Below, one piece after another: positions 39,475-53,036 of a stretch of DNA of 64,000 bases. How positions within the stretch are numbered: position 1 is the stretch's first letter; each line of letters opens with the position of its first letter. The translations under genes and the position numbers were made by a program. Where the stretch lies: assembly GCA_017084465.1 (NCBI GenBank), contig CP070896.1, forward strand, positions 620,001 through 684,000. Direction: 5' to 3'. Below the pieces are notes generated by a model, which made no database searches, was not told the DNA's origin, and was given only the letters and a program-made list of their open reading frames with translations. Source of the stretch: Lacrimispora xylanisolvens (GTDB taxonomy: Bacteria > Bacillota > Clostridia > Lachnospirales > Lachnospiraceae).

Positions 39475-40377
39475 CTATTCTTTCCCGGTCGTCAGAAGAA
39501 ATACAGTAGATAGAATACACACAAATCCCACAAAGTCCATAAGGCCAAAATTAACTCCCATAAAAATTACAGAAAACACCGTAGCCGACACTGGCTCTAC
39601 CGATGCCAGAAGACTCCCTTTCTTAGGTCCCACACAGTTGACGCCTTCCATATAGCAGGCAAATGCAATGATTGTTCCAAACACAATAATAAGTGCCATT
39701 GCCGTAACAGACGCCCCATCAAGGAGAACTGTCTTCTCCCACGGTCGGAAAATCAGACCAAGTAAAACTCCTCCAATAAGCATTCCCCATGCCGTTATTA
39801 CCATAGAGCCATACTTACTTAAAAGCCTTCCCGGCTGAGTGGTGTAAACTGCAAGTGCTCCTGCAGAGCACAGTCCCCAAAACAGTGCACGGTCTGAAAT
39901 CGCAAGACTTCCAGGTTTTCCATGGGTTGCCAGTAAAAAGGTTCCTGCCATGGCAAGAGCTGCCGCAAGCAGTTCGTGTTTCTCAGGAATCTTTCCCGCC
40001 CGTGCGGAAACATAAAGCATAATCAGAACAGGTCCTATGTACTGAAGCACCGTTGCGGTACCTGCATTGGAATATCCAATGGCGGTGAAATAGGTATACT
40101 GGCACATGGACATGCCAACCATGCCAAAGATGAATAAATCCCTCATATCCGTTCCGTTTTTAAAGGGTGCGAAGATCTGCTTTCCCTGTTTCATAAAGCA
40201 GATAACCAGCAGCAGAATTCCTGCACAAAGTAATCGCACCGGAACCAGCCAGTCGGAAGCCATTCCTTTTACCTGCAAAAGATACTGCCCGCAGGTTCCC
40301 GATATTCCCCATAATATTCCGCCAGTTATGGTCAGAACACTTCCCCGCTTAAGGCGTTTGTTCTCTGTCATCTTCAT
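39475..40377 (-). CDS. EamA-family (DMT) transporter
   Basis: A 300-residue membrane protein with ten hydrophobic segments in two EamA repeats; GGILWGISGTCGQYLL starts the first and LFWGLCSAGALAVYT the second, and EGVNCVGPKKGSLLASVEPVSA is the typical late block. Likely exports a small metabolite; substrate unknown. Starts inside the 3' end of the metallophosphoesterase gene (28-base overlap). Confidence 0.87.
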   Translation of the reverse strand: MKMTENKRLKRGSVLTITGGILWGISGTCGQYLLQVKGMASDWLVPVRLLCAGILLLVICFMKQGKQIFAPFKNGTDMRDLFIFGMVGMSMCQYTYFTAIGYSNAGTATVLQYIGPVLIMLYVSARAGKIPEKHELLAAALAMAGTFLLATHGKPGSLAISDRALFWGLCSAGALAVYTTQPGRLLSKYGSMVITAWGMLIGGVLLGLIFRPWEKTVLLDGASVTAMALIIVFGTIIAFACYMEGVNCVGPKKGSLLASVEPVSATVFSVIFMGVNFGLMDFVGFVCILSTVFLLTTGKE

Positions 40378-41922
40378 CGCTGCCTTCCTCTTTCGTTTCT
40401 TCTGTCCTGCCCTCCCATGTATTATGGTCTGAAGCCGTATCTCTTAATATCTGGTCAATCTGGGCAAATAGCCGGCTGTCCGGCAGATTCCTCTGCCATA
40501 AGCGAAATGCTGTGGTGGACTTAATCTCTCTGGCATCGATGGGTCTTCCTGCACAATAATCACTGTTTAAATCCCCATACAGCTTTGCCATCTCCTCAAT
40601 TTGTTCTTTTGGAAGATTCTTAATCTGACTGCTCACCTGCTCATACACCACATCTTTTAAACTTTTTTCCGCATATCCGCTAAAGCTTAAAAGGTTTTCA
40701 TCCGTTGATCCGGTTTTCTTACCCCAGTCCTCCACATCGGTTCGTTCCGTAGTATAAATAAGCCGGTTGTCGGCGGTCCAGGTCAGGACACCGTACTGAT
40801 TGGGACTGATGGCAAAGGAGTTTGCAACCACTTCACTGATGTGGTAATCTGCCCCCTTTTCACCTGGCTCCTGTTTGTAAGTCTTGGTTTTCTGCAAATG
40901 CAGATGACCGCTTATGTAAAGAGGAATCCGGTAGCTCTCCAATAAACGGACCACATCCTGACTGTTTTCCAGGGTACAGTCCTCCGGATATAAAATACTC
41001 TCTTTCAAAAGGTTATGGTGGGCAATTACCACAACCGATACACCCAGCTTTTTCGCTTCTTCCAGCTGTGTTTTCATCCAGTCAAGGGTTTCTTCTTTAA
41101 TTCTTCCCCCTACTTTGTTATAAGGTTCATACTGGGCAGAATCCACCATAAGAAGCCAGTTTTTTTCGTCCAGTTCATAGACATAACTAAGAGAGTTCTG
41201 ATCCAGACTTCTGGCCTGATCGTATCCGAATCTGCGGTATATATCATAGAAATCCTTTTCGTTTGCTTCCTGTATGGGTTCCTTTTCCTTACCGAAATAA
41301 GATGCTGCCGCATGATTATTAATGTCGTGGTTTCCAGGTATCACAAGAACCTTTACGCCCTTTTCTTCCAGAACTGCTAATTTTTTGGCCAGCGCCTCAT
41401 GTCCTTTTTTCTCTCCATTTAAAGTCAAATCACCGCTTAAAATCACCGCGGCAGGCTTCTTTTTCTCCATCTGGTCTGTAAATGCATCCATAATCTGTGG
41501 AATATAGCGGACTACCTTACCATCGTCCAGCTTCTCCAGCTCATCGAAAGCTTTCCCGTAATCCGTCAGCTCCGGTGAAAATAATGGACATCCGATGCAA
41601 TTACAATGACCGGAGGCTGGTACGGTTTTTCCTCTTCTTTTGATTCTTCCACTGCCATTTCAGTGCGGCGGGGAAGAGAAGGGCGTATGGCCTCTTTCGT
41701 ACATTGCTCTGTCTCAGCAGCAGAAAATGTTTCCCTGTTATCTTTCGTCTCCGGTTCTTCCTCTGTATAAGGTACTGCTGTGCTTTCCGTCGCCTTGTTA
41801 TCGTCTCCGTCCTTTGTATGAGGAGAATGAACTTTCTGTAAAAACAGGACAATGAGAAAACACAGCAGAAGCATAACTGCATAGATACAAACCAGAAATA
41901 TGTTCTTCTTTCGCTTATTCAT
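40349..41922 (-). CDS. Secreted or membrane-anchored metallophosphoesterase, one frameshift
   Basis: N-terminal transmembrane anchor (IFLVCIYAVMLLLCFLIVLF), an acidic/Thr-rich linker, then a calcineurin-like phosphoesterase domain with its full metal set: ASDVHYF, SGDLTLNG, IPGNHDINN, VIAHHNLL and ISGHLHLQ. A base is missing at the A-run 41578-41581; restored, it reads SDVHYFSPELTDYGKAFDEL. Restored length is 524 residues. Acts outside the membrane; substrate unknown. Confidence 0.87.
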
Positions 41923-42004
41923 CTGATTCCATAAAGATCCTTTCTGGTTCTTCCCATGGAATCATACCATGTTTTTTATGCAGGAGCAACCCTGGTATTT
42001 AACG

Positions 42005-43174
42005 TTAGTACCACCTGGTAAGCGGGAGCTCATTATTAATTCCCTTTGATATAAGGATCTGATGCAGATCGATGATTCCGTTATGAAATGTTGCAGCACA
42101 GGCATTTAAATACAAGTCCCACATTCTCACAAATTCAGTTCCCATCTTTTTTTCGATCTGATCCCTGTTTTCATTAAAATTCTGATCCCAGTGACGCAGT
42201 GTTTTGTAATAATGGCGTCTGAGACTTTCCACATCCAAAACATAAAATCTATGATCACTTAAGAGATTAATCATTTCTCTGAGACTTGGCACCATGCCTC
42301 CCGGGAAAATATATTTTTTCATCCAGGGATCTCCGGGATATTCCCTCAGTGCGCTGATAAAATGTAACAGGAACAGTCCACCAGGCTTTAAAACGGACTC
42401 TGCACTTTTAATAAAGAGATCATAATTTTCTCTCCCAACGTGCTCCACCATTCCCACACTGACAACCCGGTCAAAGGTCCTTCCGCTTTTCGTCAGATCC
42501 CTGTAATCCATTAATTCTACGGTAATACGATCAGACAGACCCAGAACCTCGATCCGCCTTTCAAATTCCTTTTTCTGCTCTGCGCTTAAGGTAATCCCCA
42601 GCCCCTTTACACCGTATTCCTCTGCTGCCCTTATTAATAAATACCCCCAGCCGCAGCCAATGTCCAAAAGAGTCATGTCCTTCTTTAAACAAAGCTTCTT
42701 TAAAATGCGTTCCACTTTATTGCACTGAGCTTCATAAAGGGTATCATTTTCTGTCTTAAAATAACCACAAGAATAGCTCATGGTATCATCGAGCCACAGA
42801 CTGTAGAAATCATTTCCGATGTCATAATGAGAAGCAACTTCATTTTCCTGATTCTTTTTGGAAAGAGAAGAAAAAAAAAGTGTTTTTAGTTTTTTCTGAT
42901 CTGCCGTAAAAGCAGCCATTTGTCCCATAAAATGATCCAGTGCCTGGAATAAATCTCCCTCGATATCCAGATTTCCTTTCATATAGGCTTCGCCCAACGC
43001 AAGGGAAGTGCTGGACAGCAGCTTACTGCTGTCAATCTCATCTTTCATACTGACAGTAAATACTGGATTCCCTTCACCGATTAAATGGGTTTTTCCGTGA
43101 AGTTTTACTTCAAACGGATATTGGTCAAATCTTTGAAGATACGTAATTAAATATTGATCCGATATAAGTTTCAT
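42005..43174 (-). CDS. cfa: Cyclopropane-fatty-acyl-phospholipid synthase
   Basis: Adds a methylene bridge to unsaturated membrane lipids using SAM. The intact 389-residue protein has an N-terminal lipid-binding part (ALGEAYMKGNLDIEGD) and a SAM methyltransferase domain with DIGCGWGYLLIRAAEE and VVSVGMVEHVG, and the typical SHYDIGNDFYSLWLD segment. Monocistronic here. Confidence 0.93.
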   Translation of the reverse strand: MKLISDQYLITYLQRFDQYPFEVKLHGKTHLIGEGNPVFTVSMKDEIDSSKLLSSTSLALGEAYMKGNLDIEGDLFQALDHFMGQMAAFTADQKKLKTLFFSSLSKKNQENEVASHYDIGNDFYSLWLDDTMSYSCGYFKTENDTLYEAQCNKVERILKKLCLKKDMTLLDIGCGWGYLLIRAAEEYGVKGLGITLSAEQKKEFERRIEVLGLSDRITVELMDYRDLTKSGRTFDRVVSVGMVEHVGRENYDLFIKSAESVLKPGGLFLLHFISALREYPGDPWMKKYIFPGGMVPSLREMINLLSDHRFYVLDVESLRRHYYKTLRHWDQNFNENRDQIEKKMGTEFVRMWDLYLNACAATFHNGIIDLHQILISKGINNELPLTRWY

Positions 43175-43234
43175 GGGCCTTCCTCCATTTCAGTGATAAT
43201 CACTTACATAGATTCTTGCCCATTTATTCCCATC

Positions 43235-43819
43235 TTATAATATTTCATCAACGCAGATCTCTGTTTTCTTAAACGTGCACAAAGATAAAATAAATCTTTC
43301 CTTCAGACAATACTGGACTATCTCCACTTCGGGAACAGAGCATGTAATCCCATCCGGACCCAGTTCAAAGGAAAACTCCGTAAGAGGAATGGTAATCCCC
43401 CAGCCCCCGGCTTTTACATAACTCTCCTTCAGTGTCCAGATCTTAAAAAAGAAGGCAGTCTGTTCTTCTCCCTTAAGCTTATAAAACTGCTCCTTTTCCT
43501 GTTCTGACATCACTTTGCGGATAATATTCTCTGAAAAAGGGCGGATTTCTTCCACATCAATCCCCATGGGAACATCTCCAATTGCGCACGCAGCCAGTCC
43601 TGCTGTATGACTGATGTTATGAAAGATATGGGGATACTCCTTTAATTGAGGTTTGCCATGTACTCCCTTTATTATCGGAATTGGATTACACTCACCATAA
43701 TCGATTCCATAACTATTCTTTAATCCCTTTCGAAGGAGCAGTTCCCCCTTAAGATGTTCTGTTTCCCGTTTATTCTCACCCTCTGCTAAATTAAAATCTT
43801 CCGCGTAAATTTTTATCAT
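43235..43819 (-). CDS. 4'-phosphopantetheinyl transferase (Sfp-type)
   Basis: Activates carrier proteins of fatty-acid, polyketide or peptide synthesis. The start at 43819 (MIKIYAEDF) has CAGAGGAAATTTTAG upstream; a longer start adds 13 residues inside the MBL gene. Motifs: NISHTAGLAACAI, GIDVEEI (Mg site) and FKIWTLKESYVKAGGWG (WxxKEA-like, here KES). 194 residues, intact. Downstream of the MBL gene in a two-gene operon. Confidence 0.88.
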   Translation of the reverse strand: MIKIYAEDFNLAEGENKRETEHLKGELLLRKGLKNSYGIDYGECNPIPIIKGVHGKPQLKEYPHIFHNISHTAGLAACAIGDVPMGIDVEEIRPFSENIIRKVMSEQEKEQFYKLKGEEQTAFFFKIWTLKESYVKAGGWGITIPLTEFSFELGPDGITCSVPEVEIVQYCLKERFILSLCTFKKTEICVDEIL

Positions 43820-43836
43820 ACTAAAATTTCCTCTGT

Positions 43837-44484
43837 TTATTTTTCTAACCGGCTCCACGTTCTGTTCTCTGCCGGATTTCCGTGACAGAAATATATTTTT
43901 CTTGCTCCAAGAGCACTGATTTTTTCCGCACTTTTAATCATGGCTTCCTGGTCACAGTAAATCATGGGAAGTCCGGGATAAAATAAGTTCATCAGGGCGT
44001 CTCCCACAAAAACAGCCCGTTTCTCCAGTTCCAGCCCGATGGAGCCTCTGGTATGACCGGGAAGTTCAATGATTGACCCGTCAATGCCGTATTCATCCAA
44101 CCTGTCTCCCTCTTTTAAAAAAATATCAGGTGTAAAATCAAAAATATCAGATTCTTCAAAATTTTTTGCAGCAACATCGGCCACTACCATCCCTAAAAGG
44201 CCCTGATAAGAAACAGGTTCTTTAAAATTATCCTTAAGTATCCACAGATCATCTCTGTGGATTGCCAGAGGGGCTTTTAACTCTTTGGATAAATGGGCCG
44301 CATTTTGTACCTGTTCTATATGACCATGAGTCAGAATAATGAGTTCTACCCTGCTCTTTTTACAATGATTAAGAATCTTTTCTTCAAAGCCTTTTCTACC
44401 GGTGTCAATCAGAATGGCTCTCTCTTTTTTTTCTATCAGATAACAGTTTTCACTTCCGCACCTGATCCTCTTTATTTCCGCCAT
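43837..44484 (-). CDS. MBL-fold hydrolase with altered metal motif
   Basis: A 215-residue metallo-beta-lactamase-fold protein. The usual HxHxDH motif reads LTHGHIEQVQNA (about residues 52-63): the first two His are there, but Asp and the third His are replaced by Glu and Gln. Later ligands ELPGHTRGS, VGDALM and CHGNPAE are present. It may bind one metal only or have lost activity. In an operon with a phosphopantetheinyl transferase, 17 bases apart. Substrate unknown. Confidence 0.8.
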   Translation of the reverse strand: MAEIKRIRCGSENCYLIEKKERAILIDTGRKGFEEKILNHCKKSRVELIILTHGHIEQVQNAAHLSKELKAPLAIHRDDLWILKDNFKEPVSYQGLLGMVVADVAAKNFEESDIFDFTPDIFLKEGDRLDEYGIDGSIIELPGHTRGSIGLELEKRAVFVGDALMNLFYPGLPMIYCDQEAMIKSAEKISALGARKIYFCHGNPAENRTWSRLEK

Positions 44485-44634
44485 CTATCCATCTCTCACT
44501 TTCTCATCCATTCCCCTTAATGCTTTTTATAACGGGTATCACTGTTTATTCTATTGAGAAAGTATCTCAGATATTCCACCAATCACTTAAGCATATCATT
44601 TATTTCTCCCTACATCAAACCCTTTTCGCAAAAT

Positions 44635-44676
44635 ACAAAAAAGACCTGCAAGTCTTATCTTGGACCTGCAGGTCTT
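44635..44676 (-). terminator. Terminator after enolase
   Basis: AAGACCTGCA (44641-44650) pairs with TGCAGGTCTT (44667-44676); on the minus strand it is followed by TTTTTTG. 13 bases after the enolase stop. Confidence 0.85.
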
Positions 44677-44688
44677 ACTCACTCTTAA

Positions 44689-47646
<2,958 letters not shown>

Positions 47647-47658
47647 AGGATCCCGCCT

Positions 47659-48220
47659 TTACAGAAGCCCTACTAAATCCAGACTGGGCTTTAATGTCTT
47701 TTCACCTGGTTTCCATTTTGCAGGACAAACCTCATCTCCGTGTTTGGCAACAAACTGGGAAGCCTCCACTCTTCGAAACAGTTCTTCTGCATTTCTACCC
47801 ACGTTACCGGCTATCACTTCATATGCTACGATAACTCCTTCCGGATTCACAACAAAGGTTGCCCGCTCCGCCATGCCCGATTCCTCAATTAGAACATCAA
47901 AGCTTCTTGCCAGTGCGCCTGTAGGATCCGCAAGCATGGGATACTGAATCTTTTATTGTCTTTGAAGCATCATGCCAGGCCTTGTGTACAAAATGGGTAT
48001 CACAGGATACGCTGTAAATTTCACAGCCCGCCTTTTTAAAATCCTCATATTTATCTGCAAGATCTTCCAGTTCCGTGGGGCAGACAAAAGTAAAATCCGC
48101 CGGGTAAAAAAAGAATACGGACCACTTACCCAGAACATCCTTTTTAACCACTTCCTTAAATTCTCCATTTATAAAACTTTGTACTTTAAAATCACTGATC
48201 TCTTTTCCAATGAATGACAT
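47659..48220 (-). CDS. ahpC: Peroxiredoxin AhpC, one frameshift
   Basis: A 2-Cys peroxiredoxin: peroxidatic Cys in [15 protein letters not shown] (about residue 47) and resolving Cys in [12 protein letters not shown] near the end. The frame breaks at the T-run 47951-47954; restoring two bases gives [19 protein letters not shown] and 187 residues, the usual AhpC length (one base too many is the alternative). First gene of the ahpC - reductase - eno group. Confidence 0.92.
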
Positions 48221-48311
48221 ACAATTTATCTCCTTTCCTGATGGCTATACTCAATTAATATGGCTTGTTTCAATTAAATTTATGAGTTAGTTATTCCTAA
48301 TTCATGGTATA

Positions 48312-48340
48312 ATCATAGCATAGATTACCAGAAAATTCAA
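48312..48340 (-). promoter_or_regulatory. Promoter of the ahpC operon
   Basis: On the minus strand TTGAAT (48340-48335), 17-base spacer, TATGAT (48317-48312). Confidence 0.6.
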
Positions 48341-48352
48341 TAAATAATATTG

Positions 48353-48366
48353 ATAATAATTATTAT
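48353..48366. promoter_or_regulatory. Possible PerR/Fur-type box before ahpC
   Basis: ATAATAATTATTAT palindrome, just upstream of the -35 box of ahpC. It resembles the TTATAATnATTATAA consensus of PerR but is not a full match. Confidence 0.4.
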
Positions 48367-48382
48367 TTTATTATTAAGTTAG

Positions 48383-48431
48383 AAAAAGCCGGAGAAGCCC
48401 AAAGGTTTTTCTCCTTTGCAGCCACTCCGGC
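48383..48431 (-). terminator. Terminator after the RDAC-protein gene
   Basis: GCCGGAG (48388-48394) pairs with CTCCGGC (48425-48431) around an inner AAAGG/CCTTT stem; T-run follows on the minus strand. Confidence 0.75.
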
Positions 48432-48447
48432 ATTCCAGTTTCCGGAG

Positions 48448-48690
48448 TTAACTCATCCAGAAGTTTGTCTTATCTTCATTATACTCCAATTGAAAACGCA
48501 GTTTCTTAAAGTACGTTTCCAGTGTCTCATAAAGCGCCTGATACTCTGCTGTTCCATTGCTTTCACTCAGGGATTCCACTGAGCAGGATTGTTTCCCGCA
48601 GGCATCTCTTAAATGAATCTTAAATTCCAATCCGCTGTCTTTTAAAAGCTGATTGCATTCCAGTATCTCATGAATGGACACGATCTTCAT
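48448..48690 (-). CDS. RDAC-family small protein
   Basis: An 80-residue soluble protein with the segment [18 protein letters not shown] (residues about 23-40), matching the RDAC family name as I know it from Clostridia. Two Cys near the RDAC motif. No known function. Directly downstream of trpS, 8 bases apart, and probably in its operon. Confidence 0.7.
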   Translation of the reverse strand: MKIVSIHEILECNQLLKDSGLEFKIHLRDACGKQSCSVESLSESNGTAEYQALYETLETYFKKLRFQLEYNEDKTNFWMS

Positions 48691-48698
48691 GACTACCC

Positions 48699-49790
48699 CT
48701 ATTCCTGGTTTTTAAACCGCTTAGCCTGTTCTCCGATCAGTTCCACATCGTCAAAATAGTTGATCTTCATCGCTTCCTTAACCTCTTTTAAGGTAGCGGC
48801 AGCTGCTGCTTCTGCTTTCTGGCTTCCCTCTTTTAAGATCTGATATACGTAAGGGATATCTGCTTCGTATTCTTTTCTTCTCTTTCTGATGGGTTCTAAC
48901 TCTGCCTGCAGTACACTGTTTAAAAATCTCTTTACTTTAACGTCTCCAAGACCGCCTCTCTGATAGTGCTCTTTTAACTCATTGAGGTTGTTGTAATCCG
49001 GTAAATATTCTTTAAAATCCTCTTCTTTGCAAAATGCATCCAGATAGGTAAATACAGTATTGCCTTCCACCTGTCCGGGATCGGAAACCATCAGGTGATT
49101 GGAATCGGTGTACATGCTCATTACCTTTTTTTTAACCTCATCTTCTGAATCGGATAAGTAGATGCAGTTGCCAAGGGATTTGCTCATCTTTGCCTTACCG
49201 TCTGTTCCCGGAAGACGTAAGCATGCCTGATTATCCGGAAGCAGGATATCCGGCTCAACTAATGCCTCTCCGTAAACGGAATTGAACTTCCGTACGATCT
49301 CCCTGGTCTGTTCAATCATAGGCTCCTGATCTTCTCCCACCGGAACCGTGTTGGCCTTAAATGCCGTAATATCAGCTGCCTGGCTGATTGGATAGGTAAA
49401 GAAGCCAACTGGTATGCTGGTTTCGAAGTTTCTCATGGCAATCTCAGATTTTACAGTGGGATTGCGCTGCAGCCTGGAAACGGTAACCAGATTCATATAA
49501 TAGAAGCTAAGCTCTGTAAGCTGTGGTATCTGAGACTGGATGAACAACGTACTCTTACTGGGATCCAGTCCGCATGCGAGATAATCCAGCGCTACCTCAA
49601 TAATGTTCTGACGAACCTTTTCCGGATTGTCCGCATTATCCGTTAATGCCTGGGCATCCGCTATCATAATAAAAATCTCGTCAAATTCGCCGGAATTCTG
49701 CAATTCCACCCTGCGCCTCAGCGAACCCACATAATGTCCGATGTGAAGCTTTCCGGTGGGTCTGTCCCCCGTTAAAATTATCTTTCCCAT
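48699..49790 (-). CDS. trpS: Tryptophan--tRNA ligase
   Basis: Class I aminoacyl-tRNA synthetase, 363 residues, intact. HIGH-like motif [17 protein letters not shown] (residues 8-24) and KMSKS in [24 protein letters not shown] is the Trp-binding region. Found with an RDAC gene downstream; no T-box leader recognised in the 67 bases before metH's end. Confidence 0.96.
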   Translation of the reverse strand: MGKIILTGDRPTGKLHIGHYVGSLRRRVELQNSGEFDEIFIMIADAQALTDNADNPEKVRQNIIEVALDYLACGLDPSKSTLFIQSQIPQLTELSFYYMNLVTVSRLQRNPTVKSEIAMRNFETSIPVGFFTYPISQAADITAFKANTVPVGEDQEPMIEQTREIVRKFNSVYGEALVEPDILLPDNQACLRLPGTDGKAKMSKSLGNCIYLSDSEDEVKKKVMSMYTDSNHLMVSDPGQVEGNTVFTYLDAFCKEEDFKEYLPDYNNLNELKEHYQRGGLGDVKVKRFLNSVLQAELEPIRKRRKEYEADIPYVYQILKEGSQKAEAAAAATLKEVKEAMKINYFDDVELIGEQAKRFKNQE

Positions 49791-49857
49791 TTTGTACCTC
49801 CAGATATATTATCAAGTTTTATTGTACCATTCATTCGTTATTTGTCAATGAGGCACC

Positions 49858-52293
49858 TTATTTTACTTCAAATATATCCTCGGCATAATTGACAGATGCC
49901 ATGGCGTCCCGGCAATACTGGTCTGCGCCGATTGTCATTGCATACTCTTTTGTGAGAACTGCCCCGCCGACCATAACCTTTGCAAAAGGCGCCTGGATCC
50001 GAAGCTGGCGTATGGTCTCTTCCATGCTTGGAACCGTGGTTGTCATAAGAGCGCTTAACCCCACAAGCTTCACATTCCGTTCTATGGCGGTTTTTACAAT
50101 GGTTTCAGGCGGAACATCTTTTCCAAGATCCAGTACTTCATAGCTGTAATTTTCCAAAAGCACCTTTACAATGTTTTTGCCGATATCGTGAATGTCTCCC
50201 TTTACGGTTGCAAGTATTACAGTTCCCTTTTTCTTTTCCTCTGCACCGCTTTGTGCCAGTTTCTCCTTAATAACCTCAAAAGCAGCCTTTGCCGCTTCTG
50301 CGCTCATCAGGAGCTGGGGAAGAAATACCGTTCCCTTCTCAAACCCTTTTCCAACCTCATTGAGGGCAGGAATCATTTCCTCATTAATAATGCTAAGGGG
50401 CTCCCTGTTTTCCAGAAGTTCAGAAACTGCAGCATACGCTCTGTCCTTTAAGCCTTTTTTTATGCTCTCCCCTAAGGATAAATCAGTTCCGCTTATCCCG
50501 GCAGCTTTCTGATCCCCTGCCTGTCTTTTTACTTCACCAAGAACAGCCACATTACCGCTGTAAATGCTGATATAATTGCTGCACTGGGGATCTAAGTCTG
50601 CAAGCACACGGAAGCTGTAGTAGGAGCGCATCATGGCTTCTGAGTTTGGATTTATAATGGCGGCGCTTAATCCATTTTGCAGAGCCATGGTAAAGAATGC
50701 TGCATTGACAATCTCTCTCTGGGGTAGACCAAAAGAAATATTGGATACTCCAAGTATGGTTTTTCCCTGTAATTCATCCCTTACCCGTCTTACTGTCTCA
50801 AGAGTTGTAATGGCACCTTTGTTGTCAGAGCTCACTGTCATACACAAAGCGTCAATAATAATATCTTCTTTTCCAATTCCATATCCGGCTGCGGTATCAT
50901 AGATCTTTTTCGATACTGCAATTCTTCCCTCAGCCGTTTCCGGAATACCGTCTTCGTCAAGAGCAAGAGCCACCACCACTCCTCCGTACCGTTTTACAAG
51001 AGGGAAAATGGCTTCCATCACTTCTTTCTTTCCGTTAACGGAATTGATAAGCGGCTTGCCGTTATAGATTCTCATGGCACGTTCCATGGCAGTCATATTG
51101 GAGGTGTCAATCTGCAAAGGCAGGTCAATGATACTTTGCAGTTCTTTCACCACTTCTACCATCATGGCCGGTTCATCAATCTCAGGAAGTCCCACATTCA
51201 CGTCAAGCACATGAGCTCCGTTATCCTGCTGGAGAACGCCCTCTTTTAAGATATACTCCAGATTGTGATCCTTTAACGCCTGTTTAAATTTAGCTTTTCC
51301 CGTTGGGTTAATCCGTTCTCCAATAATAACCGGATCCCGATCTATGACAACAGCCTGGGCATAGGAGGAAATCACCGTCCGGTTCTTTCTTTCCGGAAGT
51401 CTGACCGGCAAATCCTTACACAGAGCCGCCATTTTTCAATATGCTCCGGCGTGGTTCCGCAGCAGCCTCCGATAATACAGGCTCCTGCCTCCACAATCTC
51501 CTTCATGACTCTGGCAAACTCATCGGCATCAATGTCATAAACCGTCTTTCCGCCTTCACTTCTTGGAAGTCCGGCGTTGGGATTTACAATGACAGGAAGG
51601 GAAACCACCTTCATGATGTCTTCCAGAATGCCTTTCATCTGAACCGGGCCAAGACCGCAGTTTATTCCCAGGGCATCCACTCCCAGTCCTTCTAAAAGAG
51701 CTACAGTAGACTCCACATTTCCGCCGGTTAAAAGCTTTCCTTTGTCATCAAAAATCATTGTCACAAAAACTGGCAGGCTGCTGTTTTCTTTTGCGGCCAG
51801 AACCGCTGCTTTTGCTTCATAGCTGTCACTCATGGTTTCAATGAGAATAAGGTCTGCCCCTTCCCGTTCACCTATTCTTACCACCTGGGAAAACAGCTCA
51901 TAGGCATCTTCAAAATCAAGTTCCCCCAGAGGCTTTAAAAGTTTGCCGGTAGGACCGATATCAAGGGCTATGGCTCCTTTTGACCTTCCAGGGGGGATAT
52001 GCGGCAGTATCCACCGCCTCCCTGGCATTCTTCATGGCAGCTGACACAATCTGCTCTAAATCAAATTCCTTGTCCTTATTATATTTTAAACCATTCGCAC
52101 CAAAGGTATTGGTTTTAATCATATCTGCTCCGGCTTCCAGATATTCTCTGTGAAGCTTTACGATTAAATCTGAATGGGTTACATTCCATGTTTCCGGCAG
52201 TTCACCGGGTTTTAAGCCATTGGCCTGTAAAAGGCTGCCCATGCCGCCGTCAAAAAGGATTCTTTCTTTCAATTTCTCTAAAATTGCTTTCAT
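49858..52293 (-). CDS. metH: Cobalamin-dependent methionine synthase without activation domain, two frameshifts
   Basis: Transfers a methyl group from methyltetrahydrofolate to homocysteine. Domains in order: homocysteine methyltransferase (LFDGGMGSLLQA; Zn ligands in IIGGCCGTTPEH), pterin-binding (VIIGERINPTGK), cobalamin cap and B12 domain (VKGDIHDIGKNIV, the DxHxxG motif). Two breaks: an extra base in the G-run 51991-51996 and a missing base at the T-run 51432-51436. Start at 52293 (MKAILEKLKER) behind GGAGGAAAG. Full length 811 residues. The reactivation domain is a separate gene directly upstream (52324-52965), so this is a split MetH. Needs the cobalamin made at 1-15 kb. Confidence 0.93.
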
Positions 52294-52323
52294 ACTTTCC
52301 TCCATCTCCACTCAGTTTCTATC

Positions 52324-52965
52324 TTATCTCCGGTATGCACAGTCCTTTTTCCCACAGGATTCACACCCTTTTATCTCACACCGGTAAGGCTTCTTACTGA
52401 CTCCCATCACTGCCGTCACGGATTTGGAGGGGGTCATAAGCAGGCTTTCCGTAAGCATAATCCCAATTCGCTTGGGTGTTTCCAAAACTGTTGTTATATC
52501 TTTTTGACATTCCAGCGAAAAATCACCGTAGCCGGGACTGAATCTGGGCCTTAAATAAAAACCATTGGCCTCATATTCCTGTTTCAGTTTGCGGTTTTCC
52601 TGGTCGCAGTATTCTTCAATCACTGCAGCTGCAGCGGCCTGCATAATGACAGCCCTGCTCATCTGCAGTCTGGTGTACTTGTGAAGCAGCACATCCACTC
52701 CGGTTCCCAGTGTGGCCGCAAATAATATAACTTCCTCACAATCTGCCAGATTTTTACTCAGATTCCGGCTTTTAGTACGAAAGACAGTAAAATCAATCTC
52801 ATTCTCAGGAAGCAGTGTTAACGGAAATGCTCTGTATATACATTTTGGTGATGCAGCTGCCAGAAGTTCTTCCAATACTTCCTCCACCAAAGCGCTGACC
52901 TGTTCATCACTTTCCTTATTTCCATATCCTAAATATCTAAGAATCTCCTTCCGGCTAATCTCCAT
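52324..52965 (-). CDS. Methionine synthase activation-domain protein (split MetH)
   Basis: A 213-residue protein resembling the C-terminal SAM-binding reactivation domain of MetH: LFAATLGTGVDVLLHKY and YLRPRFSPGYGDFSLECQ, then a Cys-rich end (CEIKGCESCGKKDCAYR) not found in E. coli MetH. Located between metF and metH. It should reductively methylate inactive cob(II)alamin on MetH. Intact. Confidence 0.88.
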   Translation of the reverse strand: MEISRKEILRYLGYGNKESDEQVSALVEEVLEELLAAASPKCIYRAFPLTLLPENEIDFTVFRTKSRNLSKNLADCEEVILFAATLGTGVDVLLHKYTRLQMSRAVIMQAAAAAVIEEYCDQENRKLKQEYEANGFYLRPRFSPGYGDFSLECQKDITTVLETPKRIGIMLTESLLMTPSKSVTAVMGVSKKPYRCEIKGCESCGKKDCAYRR

Positions 52966-52994
52966 CCTTATCCCTCCGATTTTTCCTGTTAAAA

Positions 52995-53024
52995 CAGGTC
53001 CGCTCTTTTACAGAAACGGACCTG
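52995..53024 (-). terminator. Hairpin between metF and the activation-domain gene
   Basis: CAGGTCCG (52995-53002) and CGGACCTG (53017-53024); on the minus strand followed by TTTTAAC. May end or attenuate transcription after metF. Confidence 0.55.
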
Positions 53025-53036
53025 CTGCTTTACGGA

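Noticed and set aside
51372..52311. Three separate methyltransferase genes in place of metH
   Set aside because: Two single-base changes in homopolymers restore one canonical three-domain MetH.
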